This document shows, piece after piece, positions 44,195 to 52,499 of a DNA stretch of 64,000 nucleotides. The notes under the pieces were generated by a model. That model was not told the DNA's origin. It did no database searches and saw only the letters and a program-made list of their open reading frames with translations. Made by a program: the position numbers and the translations under genes. Positions within the stretch are counted from its first letter, which is position 1; each line of letters opens with the position of its first letter. The stretch spans positions 1,736,001 through 1,800,000 of the forward strand of contig NZ_CP051006.1 of the NCBI RefSeq assembly GCF_014673495.1. The letters are read 5' to 3'. The DNA comes from Streptomyces griseofuscus (GTDB taxonomy: Bacteria > Actinomycetota > Actinomycetes > Streptomycetales > Streptomycetaceae).

Positions 44195-44578
44195 ATGTCC
44201 CACCCCGCCCCCTACCCGGTGAGGCTGGCCGACGAGATCACCCGCCAGCTCGGCCAGCTCGCCGACCACCTCTCGCAGCTTCCCCCGCCCCAGGCCGCGC
44301 AGGTCATCGCCCGCGTTCTCGACCCGGACGCCGGAGTCCTCGTCGGCGTCACCCACCTCGTCGCCACCGGCAGCCACTTCGCCAAGGACCAGGCAGAGCG
44401 CGGCGCGCTCCCCGCGGAGGTGTGGCTCGCTCTGGGCCGTGCCTCCAACGAACTGCACGACATCACCCTCGACCTGGACGAACACCAAGACACCCTCCAG
44501 CGCGTCGGCACCCAGCCCGCCACCACCGCGGTGGAGCCCCCCGTGCCCGCACCGCTCGTCGTGCGGCGGCGCCGGTGA
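44195..44578 (+). CDS. Small helical hypothetical protein
   Basis: A 127-residue helical protein: VRLADEITRQLGQLADHLSQ, AQVIARVLDPDAGVLVGVTH, GRASNELHDITLDLDEHQDT. Good ribosome-binding site (GGAGGAG). Common style on these elements, family not named. Overlaps the DUF317 start by four bases. Confidence 0.65.
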   Translation: MSHPAPYPVRLADEITRQLGQLADHLSQLPPPQAAQVIARVLDPDAGVLVGVTHLVATGSHFAKDQAERGALPAEVWLALGRASNELHDITLDLDEHQDTLQRVGTQPATTAVEPPVPAPLVVRRRR

Positions 44579-45378
44579 AGAAGAAGCAGTGGCAGGGCTG
44601 GGGACTGGGCGAGCAGGCCGAGCAGCACTACCTCGTCCAGCCCCGTGCCCTGGCCGGAGGGGGCGACATCCGGCACGTCTCGGAGTTCCTGCGCGCCTCG
44701 GGCTGGCGGGACAAGTCCAAGACGGGCGGCCCCCTGCACATGGAGAGCCCGGACCGCGCCGTCCGCGTCGCCTACGACCCCTACGTCCTTCCCGGCGGCT
44801 GGGCCATCCACGGCCGGGCAGATGGGGCAAACGGCGAGTGGTCTGCGCACCTGGGCCGGCAGACCCCGGTGGAGATCATCGCGGGGCTGACTGACCAGCT
44901 CACCCGGCCCCGCTCCGCCCACGCTCCGAACGTGTGGGCCCCGCTGCAGGAGCAGCAATGGCACGCACGCCGGGAAGGCCGGCACCACATCGCGACCAGC
45001 CCCGACGGGCTCGCCTGGATGCACTTCCGGCAGGACGCAGACGGCCGCGCCCTGTGGTGGGCGGGCGCCCGGGACGGACAGGGCATCGGCTGGACCGCGC
45101 AGTTCACGTCGACCACGCCGATGCACCTGGTGCAAGCGTTCTCGGCCGCGCTCGCCAGCCCCGAGCCCGTCATGCGCCCGCGCGGACGCGTCCCGCACAG
45201 CGCACAGATCACGGTCACGTCGGTCTCGGTCCTGCCCTCCCAGCTCAGCGCCTGGCAGCAGGCCCGCATCACGGCCGCCCGGGCCGCCGCCTGGGCCCGC
45301 AACAGCGTCCGAAGCACCCGGCCGCGCGCCACTACCCGTCCTCACGCCGCCGCCGGCGGCGCACGAACCCGCCGCTGA
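44575..45378 (+). CDS. DUF317 protein
   Basis: A 267-residue protein with two DUF317-like units: YLVQPRALAGGGDIRHVSEF, WAIHGRADGANGEWSAHLGR with TPVEIIAGLTDQL; then DGRALWWAGARDGQGIGWTA, QFTSTTPMHLVQAFSAALAS, PEPVMR. Arg/Ala-rich tail. GTG start overlaps the previous stop. First of four DUF317 genes within 4 kb. Confidence 0.8.
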   Translation: MKKKQWQGWGLGEQAEQHYLVQPRALAGGGDIRHVSEFLRASGWRDKSKTGGPLHMESPDRAVRVAYDPYVLPGGWAIHGRADGANGEWSAHLGRQTPVEIIAGLTDQLTRPRSAHAPNVWAPLQEQQWHARREGRHHIATSPDGLAWMHFRQDADGRALWWAGARDGQGIGWTAQFTSTTPMHLVQAFSAALASPEPVMRPRGRVPHSAQITVTSVSVLPSQLSAWQQARITAARAAAWARNSVRSTRPRATTRPHAAAGGARTRR

Positions 45379-45407
45379 CCACCACACCCACCACCCCGAG
45401 GAGCCCG

Positions 45408-45764
45408 ATGCCCGCACTCACCCCGGACACCATCCGCGCCGCGACCGACACCCTGTGCCGCCTCACCGAATACCTGCGCGAAAACCCCGACCCCCAGGAG
45501 GCGCTCGCTCTCGTCGAGCCCCTCCTCGACGAATACACCGGCCTGCCCATCCAGCTCGGCGACACCCTGCGCGCCCTCGCCCGCGCCGTACAGAGCCACC
45601 CGAACACCCCGCGCAACGAGAAGATCAGCGAACTGGTCACCGAGCTGCGCGCCGCGGCGTGGGTGCAGACCGACCAGCACACGCTCCAGTACGTCCTGGA
45701 CGAGCTGCGCAAGGCGATCGTCAGCGCCGCATCGAGTGAGCCGGGTTGCGGTCGGTGCCGCTAA
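45408..45764 (+). CDS. Small helical hypothetical protein
   Basis: A 118-residue helical protein: TIRAATDTLCRLTEYLRENP, LGDTLRALARAVQSHPNTPR, TLQYVLDELRKAIVSAASSE. It resembles small plasmid proteins of unknown function. ATG after GAGGAG. Its end overlaps the next DUF317 gene. Confidence 0.65.
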   Translation: MPALTPDTIRAATDTLCRLTEYLRENPDPQEALALVEPLLDEYTGLPIQLGDTLRALARAVQSHPNTPRNEKISELVTELRAAAWVQTDQHTLQYVLDELRKAIVSAASSEPGCGRCR

Positions 45765-46576
45765 GCGAACGGCAGCTCGCCGCCTTCGCCGACCAGCACG
45801 CCTGGCGGATCCCCTTCGACACCAACCCCCGCCACCTCGCCGGCCCCGGGGATGCCCGCCACGTCACCCACGGCCTGGCCGCCGCAGGATGGGCCACTGT
45901 CTCCGACCCGCTCAGCGCCGAGATCGTGATGGCCAGCCCCGATCACCGCTACCGCCTGCAGTTCGACCCGCAGTCCGCCACCTCCGCCTGGTGGCGGCTG
46001 CGGGCCGCCCACGGCGTCAACGAGCCCGGCTGGTACGCAGAGTTCGGTGAACTCGTGCCCGCAGAGGTCCTCGCCGGCTTCACCGACGCCCTCATCGCCC
46101 CGCCGCCACAACAGCCAGATCCGTGGCAGCCGGTGACCTCGGCTAACTGGACCCGCGACTCGGACGGTACGGCGCGCTCGCCGGACTCCATGTGCCACAT
46201 CGAGCTGCGCCCGCTGAGCGAATTCAGTGGCCGGTCGTCCTGGCACGTTGAGACCTGCGAGCCCCGTGACGGGCAGTTCCCGGGCCCGCGCATCTGGCAC
46301 GCCTATTTCGACGAGGACGTCCCCGTCCACCTCGTCGGATCGTTCCTCACCGCGCTGGTCGACCGCAGCCCGCTCCAGCGCGGCATGTACGACCGCACCG
46401 GCCACTACAGCGCCGTGCAGGAGCCCAGCCCGCTGCGCCCGCAGCAGGTGGTCGACGCCCACACCGCCCGTATCGACTCGCTCCGCGCCCGGGCACGCTC
46501 CGCCCGCAGGCAACAGCCGAAGCCCGTGACGGCCCCGGCGCCGGCCCACACAGCCCAGCCGGCCGCCCGCCGCTGA
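45746..46576 (+). CDS. DUF317 protein
   Basis: A 276-residue protein: NPRHLAGPGDARHVTHGLAA, AWWRLRAAHGVNEPGWYAEF with LVPAEVLAGFTDALIAPP, then WHVETCEPRDGQFPGPRIWH, AYFDEDVPVHLVGSFLTALV. Start is TTG 45,746 or GTG 45,755; both overlap the previous gene. Two complete DUF317 units, Ala/Pro tail. Confidence 0.8.
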   Translation: MRSVPLSERQLAAFADQHAWRIPFDTNPRHLAGPGDARHVTHGLAAAGWATVSDPLSAEIVMASPDHRYRLQFDPQSATSAWWRLRAAHGVNEPGWYAEFGELVPAEVLAGFTDALIAPPPQQPDPWQPVTSANWTRDSDGTARSPDSMCHIELRPLSEFSGRSSWHVETCEPRDGQFPGPRIWHAYFDEDVPVHLVGSFLTALVDRSPLQRGMYDRTGHYSAVQEPSPLRPQQVVDAHTARIDSLRARARSARRQQPKPVTAPAPAHTAQPAARR

Positions 46577-46596
46577 ACCGACAGGACTCCTTTCCC

Positions 46597-47112
46597 ATTT
46601 CCGCCGATCCCCGCGCCCACCGCGCTCTCCTTCGTCACCTCGACCATTACGTGAGCGACAGCAAGAAGATCCTCGACGCCTGGGACGCCTACTCCGACGA
46701 ACACACCGACCTCGACGGCTGGCCCTACGACGACCACGCCTACGGAAGACGCGCCAGCCAGCGCGACGCCGACACCGCCGAGGCATTCGAGCCGCTCCGC
46801 TACGGCGCCCGTCACCTGCTGGCCACGGCCGAAACGCAACTGGCCCAGCTGCCGGAGACCCACGTGCAGAGCCGCTGGGTCTACCAGCTGGGCGTCCTGC
46901 GCGACGCCCTCCCCGCCACCGCCAAACCCGGCACCCCGGACTTCGACGACGCACTCGCGGAACATCACGCCGAATCGTGGAGCTACCTCGACGACTGGGC
47001 CACCCACGGCAAGGCGCTCCGGGAAATCAACACGGCCGCCCGCAAAGCCCCTTCACCCCTGGTCCCCGCCCCGGCCACCGCGCCCGGCCGGCGAACTGCG
47101 ACACGGATGTGA
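46597..47112 (+). CDS. Hypothetical protein, possible ATT start
   Basis: A 171-residue protein: SADPRAHRALLRHLDHYVSD, SKKILDAWDAYSDEHTDLDG, PLRYGARHLLATAETQLAQL. The frame is protein-like from ATT at 46,597 (AGGA 10 nt upstream): the helix RAHRALLRHLDHY would be lost if the GTG at 46,651, which lacks a ribosome-binding site, were used. No family recognised. Confidence 0.6.
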   Translation: MSADPRAHRALLRHLDHYVSDSKKILDAWDAYSDEHTDLDGWPYDDHAYGRRASQRDADTAEAFEPLRYGARHLLATAETQLAQLPETHVQSRWVYQLGVLRDALPATAKPGTPDFDDALAEHHAESWSYLDDWATHGKALREINTAARKAPSPLVPAPATAPGRRTATRM

Positions 47113-47894
47113 ACATGCCCCCGGCCCCCGAGACCGTCGAGGTCGACTTCATCACCCCGCGCCACCTGGCCGGCGGCGGTGACCCCGCCTGGATCACCGT
47201 CCCCCTGCACCGCGCCTGCGGCTGGAGCCACGGCAACGACCCCCTGATGCCCCGCGTCATCCTCTCCAGCCCCGACCAAAAAGCCCTCCTTCGCCTGGAA
47301 CCCGACCCCGACGGGCAGTGGTGGACCCTGCACCACGCCCAGGAGCCGGACCGGCCCGCCTGGTACGCCAGCTTCGGCGCCCGTACCCCGGTGGAACTGA
47401 TCGCCGCGGTCACCGACACCCTCACCGACCCGGCCCCCGCAGCGAGCACACCTTCGGACCCGTACGAGCCGCTTCGGCAGGCTGGCTGGTGGCCCGCCCA
47501 CGCGGACGACGGCTTCGTCTCGCCCGACGCCACCGCGTTCGTCCAACGCACGGGGAGCCCTGAGGATCCGGGCGCATGGTTCGTCACCGCCATCCTTGGA
47601 CCGGACCGCCCGGTGTGGCAGGCCCGCTTCAGCGAACACGCGCCGCCCCACCTGATCACGGCATTCACCAGGGCCCTCGCCAACCCGGAACCCGTGCTGC
47701 GCACCGACGGTCCGCGTGCTCTTGCGACCCGCGATCCGGACATCGTCACCCGCAACACCACGGACGTTGCCGCCGCGGACGTCGCCGGCGTACTCGAAGA
47801 ACGCGTCCGCCGACTCGCCGGCCGCTCCACCCCGTCCCCGACACCGCTCCCGACAGACCTCGCGCCCCAAGCCAACCGGGGCCGTGTCCTCTGA
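47109..47894 (+). CDS. DUF317 protein
   Basis: A 261-residue protein: VDFITPRHLAGGGDPAWITV, WWTLHHAQEPDRPAWYASFG with TPVELIAAVTDTLTDPAP, then ILGPDRPVWQARFSEHAPPH, LITAFTRALANPEPVLR. GTG at 47,109 overlaps the previous stop; ATG at 47,115 is an alternative. Two DUF317 units. Confidence 0.8.
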   Translation: MNMPPAPETVEVDFITPRHLAGGGDPAWITVPLHRACGWSHGNDPLMPRVILSSPDQKALLRLEPDPDGQWWTLHHAQEPDRPAWYASFGARTPVELIAAVTDTLTDPAPAASTPSDPYEPLRQAGWWPAHADDGFVSPDATAFVQRTGSPEDPGAWFVTAILGPDRPVWQARFSEHAPPHLITAFTRALANPEPVLRTDGPRALATRDPDIVTRNTTDVAAADVAGVLEERVRRLAGRSTPSPTPLPTDLAPQANRGRVL

Positions 47895-47916
47895 ACCGCA
47901 CTCCGCTGGATCCCGC

Positions 47917-48600
47917 TTGACCGAACACACTGTCCTGGTCGCCCCCCGTCACATCGCCGGCGCCGGGGAGGCCAGCATCGTCACCACGCACCTGCGCCAG
48001 CACCACTGGCGCGACCTGCTGGAGCCCGGCGGCCTGCGTACCTACCTCGAAAGCCCCGACACCACGATCCGGCTGTGCCTGGAGCCCAACCCGGAACGGC
48101 CCTGGTGGACCGTGGTCGGCACCCCGCCCAGCGGCGAACTGTGGCACGCCACCTTCGAGGCCCGAACCCCCGCCGAGATGGTCCTCGCCTTCGCCCAGGC
48201 CCTGACCCACCCGGACCGCGTGCCCGGCGAAGACCCTTTCAACGTTCTGACCGACGCGGGCTGGACCCGCCCCTACGCCCGGAACCCGTACTACAAGCGC
48301 CAGTCACCGGATCAGCTCGCCCTCTGGGACCTGCGCCGGGACGACGAGGTCACCGGCTGGTACGCACGCTGCCGCGTCTACGGCGAACCGCTGTGGTCCG
48401 CCGTGCTCAGCGCCCACACCCCCCGCCCCGCGGTCACGGCGTTCGCCACCGCCCTCGCCGACCCCAGCCCGCTGCCCCGGTCACCCGACGCCATCCCCAC
48501 GGCCGCCCACAAATTCCTCACCCACCGCACAGCCGTCCCACGTCCCACGACGGAGCTTCCGGTCCGCCCGCATCCCACGCCGGCCGTCCGCATCCGCTGA
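47917..48600 (+). CDS. DUF317 protein
   Basis: A 227-residue protein: LVAPRHIAGAGEASIVTTHL, WWTVVGTPPSGELWHATFEA with TPAEMVLAFAQALTHPD, then RVYGEPLWSAVLSAHTPRPA, VTAFATALADPSPLPR. TTG at 47,917 after GGA; a GTG at 47,884 is possible. 48,601-48,726 between it and the virD4-like gene shows no feature. Confidence 0.8.
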   Translation: MTEHTVLVAPRHIAGAGEASIVTTHLRQHHWRDLLEPGGLRTYLESPDTTIRLCLEPNPERPWWTVVGTPPSGELWHATFEARTPAEMVLAFAQALTHPDRVPGEDPFNVLTDAGWTRPYARNPYYKRQSPDQLALWDLRRDDEVTGWYARCRVYGEPLWSAVLSAHTPRPAVTAFATALADPSPLPRSPDAIPTAAHKFLTHRTAVPRPTTELPVRPHPTPAVRIR

Positions 48601-48726
48601 CTCCTGGCTTTCCCGCCTCGTCCGCGGCACTCCCCCGCACCACCGCCCGACGCCCTTCCCGGCATCGAGACCGCGCCGAGCCGGTGAGCACTCCCGTCCA
48701 GTAACTCCCCTTCCGGAACAGCCCTC

Positions 48727-50517
48727 TTGACCCAGTCCTCCTCCAACACCGGTGATGGCTACGACATAGCCTTCAAGATCCTGCTCGGGATCCTCGCCGT
48801 CACCCTCCCCCTGTCCAACCTCGCCTGGCTCGGCGGCCAGATCACCTCCTGGGCCACCGGCTCCGGGCCCGGCGCCCCCTACCAGCCCGTCCAGGCGCTC
48901 CTGCACCCCGCCCGGCTCTGGCCCCGCCTGGGAGAAACGTCCCTCCTCATCGGCACGCGCATCCTGCCCGCCGCGGTGCTGCTCGCCCTCGGGATCACCG
49001 CCGTCACCCTCTACCAGCGCTACAAGGCCGGCGGGGGGCGCACGAAGCGCGTCACCGGCATGGCCAAGCGGTCGGACGTCGAGCCGCTGATGACCAAGGC
49101 CGTGACCGCCAAGGCCCGTTCGCTGCGGCCGAGTCTGAAGGATGCCAAGCGCATCGAGGCCCGCGACACCGGGGTCCTCCTCGGCAACCTCCAGGGCACC
49201 AAGCATGAGGTCCGTATGGGGTTCGAGGATGTCGCCGTCGCCATCATGGCGCCGCGCTCGGGCAAGACCACCTCGCTCGCGATCCCCTCCATCCTCAACG
49301 CCCCCGGTGCCGTGCTGCTGACCTCGAACAAGGCAGCCAACGACGCCTTCACCGCCACCCTCGACGCCCGCGCCGCGGTGGGACGGGTCTGGGCGATGGA
49401 CCCGCAGCAGATCGCCCACGCCGCCCGCGAGATGTGGTGGAACCCCCTGGCGGACGCCAAGACACTCGACGGCGCCGGGCGGCTGGCCGGCCACTTCCTC
49501 GCCGCCTCCGTCGACGCGAGCCAGCAGGGCGACTTCTGGTCCAAGGCCGGCAGCAACGTGCTGAGCCAGTTGTTCCTGGCCGCCGCACTGGACGAGCGGC
49601 CCATCACCGACGTGATGCAGTGGCTGGCCTTCCCCGCCGACCGCACCCCGCTCGACATCCTGCGCGACCACGGCTTCACCGCGGTCGCCGCCCAGCTCAA
49701 GGGCACGGTCGAAGGCCCTCCGGAGACGCGCGACGGCATCTACGAGACCGCCCGCCAGTACGCCGCCGCCCTGCTGAACTCCGAGATCGCGGCCTGGGTC
49801 ACCCCGCAGAAGGACATCCCCGAGTTCCGGCCGAGCGAGTTGGTCACCTCCACCGACACCCTGTACCTGCTGTCGAAGGACGGCGGAGGCGGAGCGTCCG
49901 CACTGATCGCCGCGTGCGCCGACTCCGTGATGCGGGCCGCGACCACGCAGGCCGAACGCGCCGGAGGCAGGCTCGACCCGCCCATGCTCGCGATCCTCGA
50001 CGAGGCCGCCAACGTCTGCAAAATCTCGGACCTGCCGGACCTGTACTCCCACCTCGGCTCGCGCGGGATCATCCCGATCACCATCCTCCAGTCCTACCGC
50101 CAGGGCCAGAAGGTATGGGGAGACGCGGGCATGGACGCCATGTGGTCCGCCGCAACCGTCAAGGTCATCGGCTCCGGTATCGACGACCCGGACTTCGCGG
50201 ACAAGCTCAGCCGCTTGATCGGCGACCACGACGTGGAGACCACGTCCACCTCGTACTCGGAGTCAGGGAAGTCGACCTCCGTCAGCATGCGGCAGGAGCG
50301 GATCCTGCCTGCCGACGCCATCCGCGCCCTGCCCAAGGGAACTGCGCTCTGCTTCGCCACCGGCATGCGCGCCGCCATGCTCGACCTACGGCCGTGGTAC
50401 CGGGAGCCCGGGGCGGAGGAACTGTCCGCGGCGTCCGCCCGCGCGTCCAAGGCGATCACTGCCCGTGCCATCGCAAAGAACGCGCCGACGCAGTCCGACT
50501 ACGGGACGGCGGCATGA
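48727..50517 (+). CDS. VirD4/TraG-like coupling ATPase
   Basis: A 596-residue membrane ATPase. Two N-terminal membrane helices (IAFKILLGILAVTLPLSNLA, ILPAAVLLALGITAVTLYQR) precede the motor domain with Walker A AIMAPRSGKTTSLAIPSILN and Walker B PPMLAILDEAANVC. Other family marks are GRVWAMDPQQIAHAAREMWW, QSYRQGQKVWGDAGMDAMWS and RLIGDHDVETTSTSYSES. These proteins bring the relaxase-DNA complex to the channel. No relaxase gene is visible in the window. TTG start; overlaps the next gene by four bases. Confidence 0.9.
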   Translation: MTQSSSNTGDGYDIAFKILLGILAVTLPLSNLAWLGGQITSWATGSGPGAPYQPVQALLHPARLWPRLGETSLLIGTRILPAAVLLALGITAVTLYQRYKAGGGRTKRVTGMAKRSDVEPLMTKAVTAKARSLRPSLKDAKRIEARDTGVLLGNLQGTKHEVRMGFEDVAVAIMAPRSGKTTSLAIPSILNAPGAVLLTSNKAANDAFTATLDARAAVGRVWAMDPQQIAHAAREMWWNPLADAKTLDGAGRLAGHFLAASVDASQQGDFWSKAGSNVLSQLFLAAALDERPITDVMQWLAFPADRTPLDILRDHGFTAVAAQLKGTVEGPPETRDGIYETARQYAAALLNSEIAAWVTPQKDIPEFRPSELVTSTDTLYLLSKDGGGGASALIAACADSVMRAATTQAERAGGRLDPPMLAILDEAANVCKISDLPDLYSHLGSRGIIPITILQSYRQGQKVWGDAGMDAMWSAATVKVIGSGIDDPDFADKLSRLIGDHDVETTSTSYSESGKSTSVSMRQERILPADAIRALPKGTALCFATGMRAAMLDLRPWYREPGAEELSAASARASKAITARAIAKNAPTQSDYGTAA

Positions 50518-50771
50518 GCGAGGGCCGACTGCACCTGGGCCCGGTCCGCTCACGCCAGGCGAAGGACTTCGTGCGCACCTGGCACCGCCACCATCCAGCG
50601 CCCGCAGGGCAGATCTTCGCCGTCGGCGCCGCCGACGAGACCGGCATCCTGCGCGCCGTGGCCATCGTCGGCCGGCCCGTGGCCCGCCATCTGGACGACG
50701 GCGCCACCCTGTTGGTGCATCCGGCTATCAGAACGTGCGGAAAGGCGAGTCAGGTAGCTGCGGGGCGGTGA
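50514..50771 (+). pseudogene. XF1762-like acetyltransferase-fold protein, truncated
   Basis: LGPVRSRQAKDFVRTWHRHH, PAPAGQIFAVGAADETGILR and AVAIVGRPVARHLDDGATL match the N-terminal half of XF1762-family proteins (GNAT-like fold, about 150 residues). After 'DDGATL' the family continues EVTR...NACS...YAAAW, but here the frame gives LVHPAIRTCGKAS and a stop. The C-terminal half, which would bind acetyl-CoA, is missing. ATG overlaps the coupling-protein stop. Confidence 0.6.
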
Positions 50772-50914
50772 GGCCCGCCCTGGAGCATGCCGGCAGTCAT
50801 TGCCCGTCGTTCGTGGTCCAGCCACGCGCCGTTGATGTGCTGGAAGCTCCGGGCCCGCCTCGCCTTCGCCCAACACCCCACCACTTTCCCGCCACCACCA
50901 AGAGGAGATTCGCC

Positions 50915-51297
50915 TTGCCCGAAGCACCAGTGGAGCCGTTCATGACGATCCGGCACGCCATCACCGGCGAGATCACCACCACCGGCTACAACGCCGCCGC
51001 CCGGCGGATCCTGCTCCAGGCCGGCTTCGAAGAGACGCCAGGCTGCGCCTGCCGAGCGACGGAACCCGGTAAGGAGCGGACGCACGGGCCTGCTCGGCAG
51101 CCAGCGAGCTGCTCATCGCCGGCCATCCCCTGCACCTGTACCGAGCCCTCGGTCGGCCAGTGAGCGCCGACGCTACGCCCCGGTTGGGCCGGTCGCCGAT
51201 GCCGGCACAGTCCGTGACCGCTCCGAGAGCGGCCAGCCTCTCCAGCGCATCGCCAACCCCGCCCGCACCCGCACCCGTTGAAGGGGCCTCGTTTTGA
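50915..51297 (+). pseudogene. GF-repeat family gene with frameshift and nonsense codon
   Basis: From TTG at 50,915 (AGAGGAG upstream): EPFMTIRHAITGEITTTGYN, AARRILLQAGFEETPG. The frame then slips near 51,042 to LRLPSDGTR, meets TAA at 51,070, and in that same frame continues SAASELLIAGHPLHLYRALG to a TGA at 51,295 that overlaps the TTG start of the MoxR gene. The rebuilt protein has the repeat pattern L...GF ... LP ... L...GH.V. The preserved overlap shows the native end. 50,772-50,914 holds nothing clear. Confidence 0.55.
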
Positions 51298-52499
51298 CCA
51301 GACCCGGAACGCCTACCCGTCCAGCGCGCACCAAGGGCGGCGAACTACGGGCCAAGGTGGCCCGACTGCTGGCCGACCTGCCGGCGGACGCGCTGACCAT
51401 CGGGGACATGGCCAGGCAGCTGGGCCACTCCCACGGCGCCGTCCGCAACGCCGCCCTCACCCTGGTGCGACGCGGCGAGGCCGACCAAGGCGGAAGCAGA
51501 CAACCCGAGTTCCGCGCGAACGCGAAAACCGCCGCAGCCGCGCAGACCGCTGTGATCAGCCCACCGGGCACCCACTCTCCTCGTGCCCAGGCGGCCACGC
51601 CCCGTACGACCATTCCCGCAGCAGCCACGTCCAGGCAGACCGGCCCGATCCGCCGCGCGGGGGGCCAGCTCTACCACCCCCGGGAGCTGGCTGATCTGCC
51701 CGACGTCGAGGCGTTGAATCGCCTGCGCGACGCCGACGTGCCGGTGCTGCTCTACGGCCCTCCGGGCACCGGCAAGACGAGTCTGGTCGAGGCGGCGTTC
51801 CCGGACCTGCTCACCGTCGCCGGTGACGGCGACACCACGGTCGGCGACTTGATCGGCGAGTACACACAGGACGACGCGGGAGCCTACGTCTTCCAGTACG
51901 GTCCGCTGGTCACCGCGATGACCGAGGGCCGCGCCCTGCTGATCGACGATGCCACCTTGATCTCACCGAAGGTCCTGGCGGCGCTGTATCCCGCGATGGA
52001 CGGGCGCAGGCAGATCCAGGTCAAGGCCCACAAGGGCGAGACCATCAAGGCCGAGCCGGGCTTCTACGTGGTGGCGGGCCACAATCCCGGCGTCCACGGC
52101 GCGGTTTTGACGGAGGCGCTCGCGAGCCGGTTCAGCGTGCAGATCCAGATCGGCACGGACTATGACCTCGCCCTGGCGCTGAGGATCGATGCCCGGGTGG
52201 TCCGGGTCGCCCGACATCTCGCACACCAGGTCGAACTCGGCGAGCTGGGCTGGGCCCCTCAACTGCGAGAGCTGCTCAGCTACCAGAAGACCGAGGCCGT
52301 CCTCGGCACCAAGGCCGCGCTCGCGAACCTGGTCGGCATCGCTCCTGTGGAGGATCGCGACGCCGTCGCCGCTGCCGTCATCAAGGCTGTCGGCGTCAAG
52401 GCGGTCGCGCCCCTCACCCTCGGCAAGCAGCTCTCCGCCTCGGCCGTCCGGCAGCCCCCGGGCAGCACCGGGGCCGCGCACCGGGGCCGCTCGCGATGA
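51294..52499 (+). CDS. MoxR-type AAA+ ATPase
   Basis: A 401-residue protein. The first 130 residues hold a helix-turn-helix-like part (LRAKVARLLADLPADALTIG, MARQLGHSHGAVRNAALTLV) and a low-complexity linker. The AAA+ domain has Walker A VLLYGPPGTGKTSLVEAAFP, Walker B GRALLIDDATLISPKVLAAL, and GFYVVAGHNPGVHGAVLTEA then LASRFSVQ (arginine finger region). It resembles MoxR/CbbQ ATPases that act with VWA proteins as chaperones. The next gene is such a VWA protein, overlapping by four bases. The added N-terminal wing-like domain is unusual for MoxR. Confidence 0.85.
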   Translation: MTRPGTPTRPARTKGGELRAKVARLLADLPADALTIGDMARQLGHSHGAVRNAALTLVRRGEADQGGSRQPEFRANAKTAAAAQTAVISPPGTHSPRAQAATPRTTIPAAATSRQTGPIRRAGGQLYHPRELADLPDVEALNRLRDADVPVLLYGPPGTGKTSLVEAAFPDLLTVAGDGDTTVGDLIGEYTQDDAGAYVFQYGPLVTAMTEGRALLIDDATLISPKVLAALYPAMDGRRQIQVKAHKGETIKAEPGFYVVAGHNPGVHGAVLTEALASRFSVQIQIGTDYDLALALRIDARVVRVARHLAHQVELGELGWAPQLRELLSYQKTEAVLGTKAALANLVGIAPVEDRDAVAAAVIKAVGVKAVAPLTLGKQLSASAVRQPPGSTGAAHRGRSR

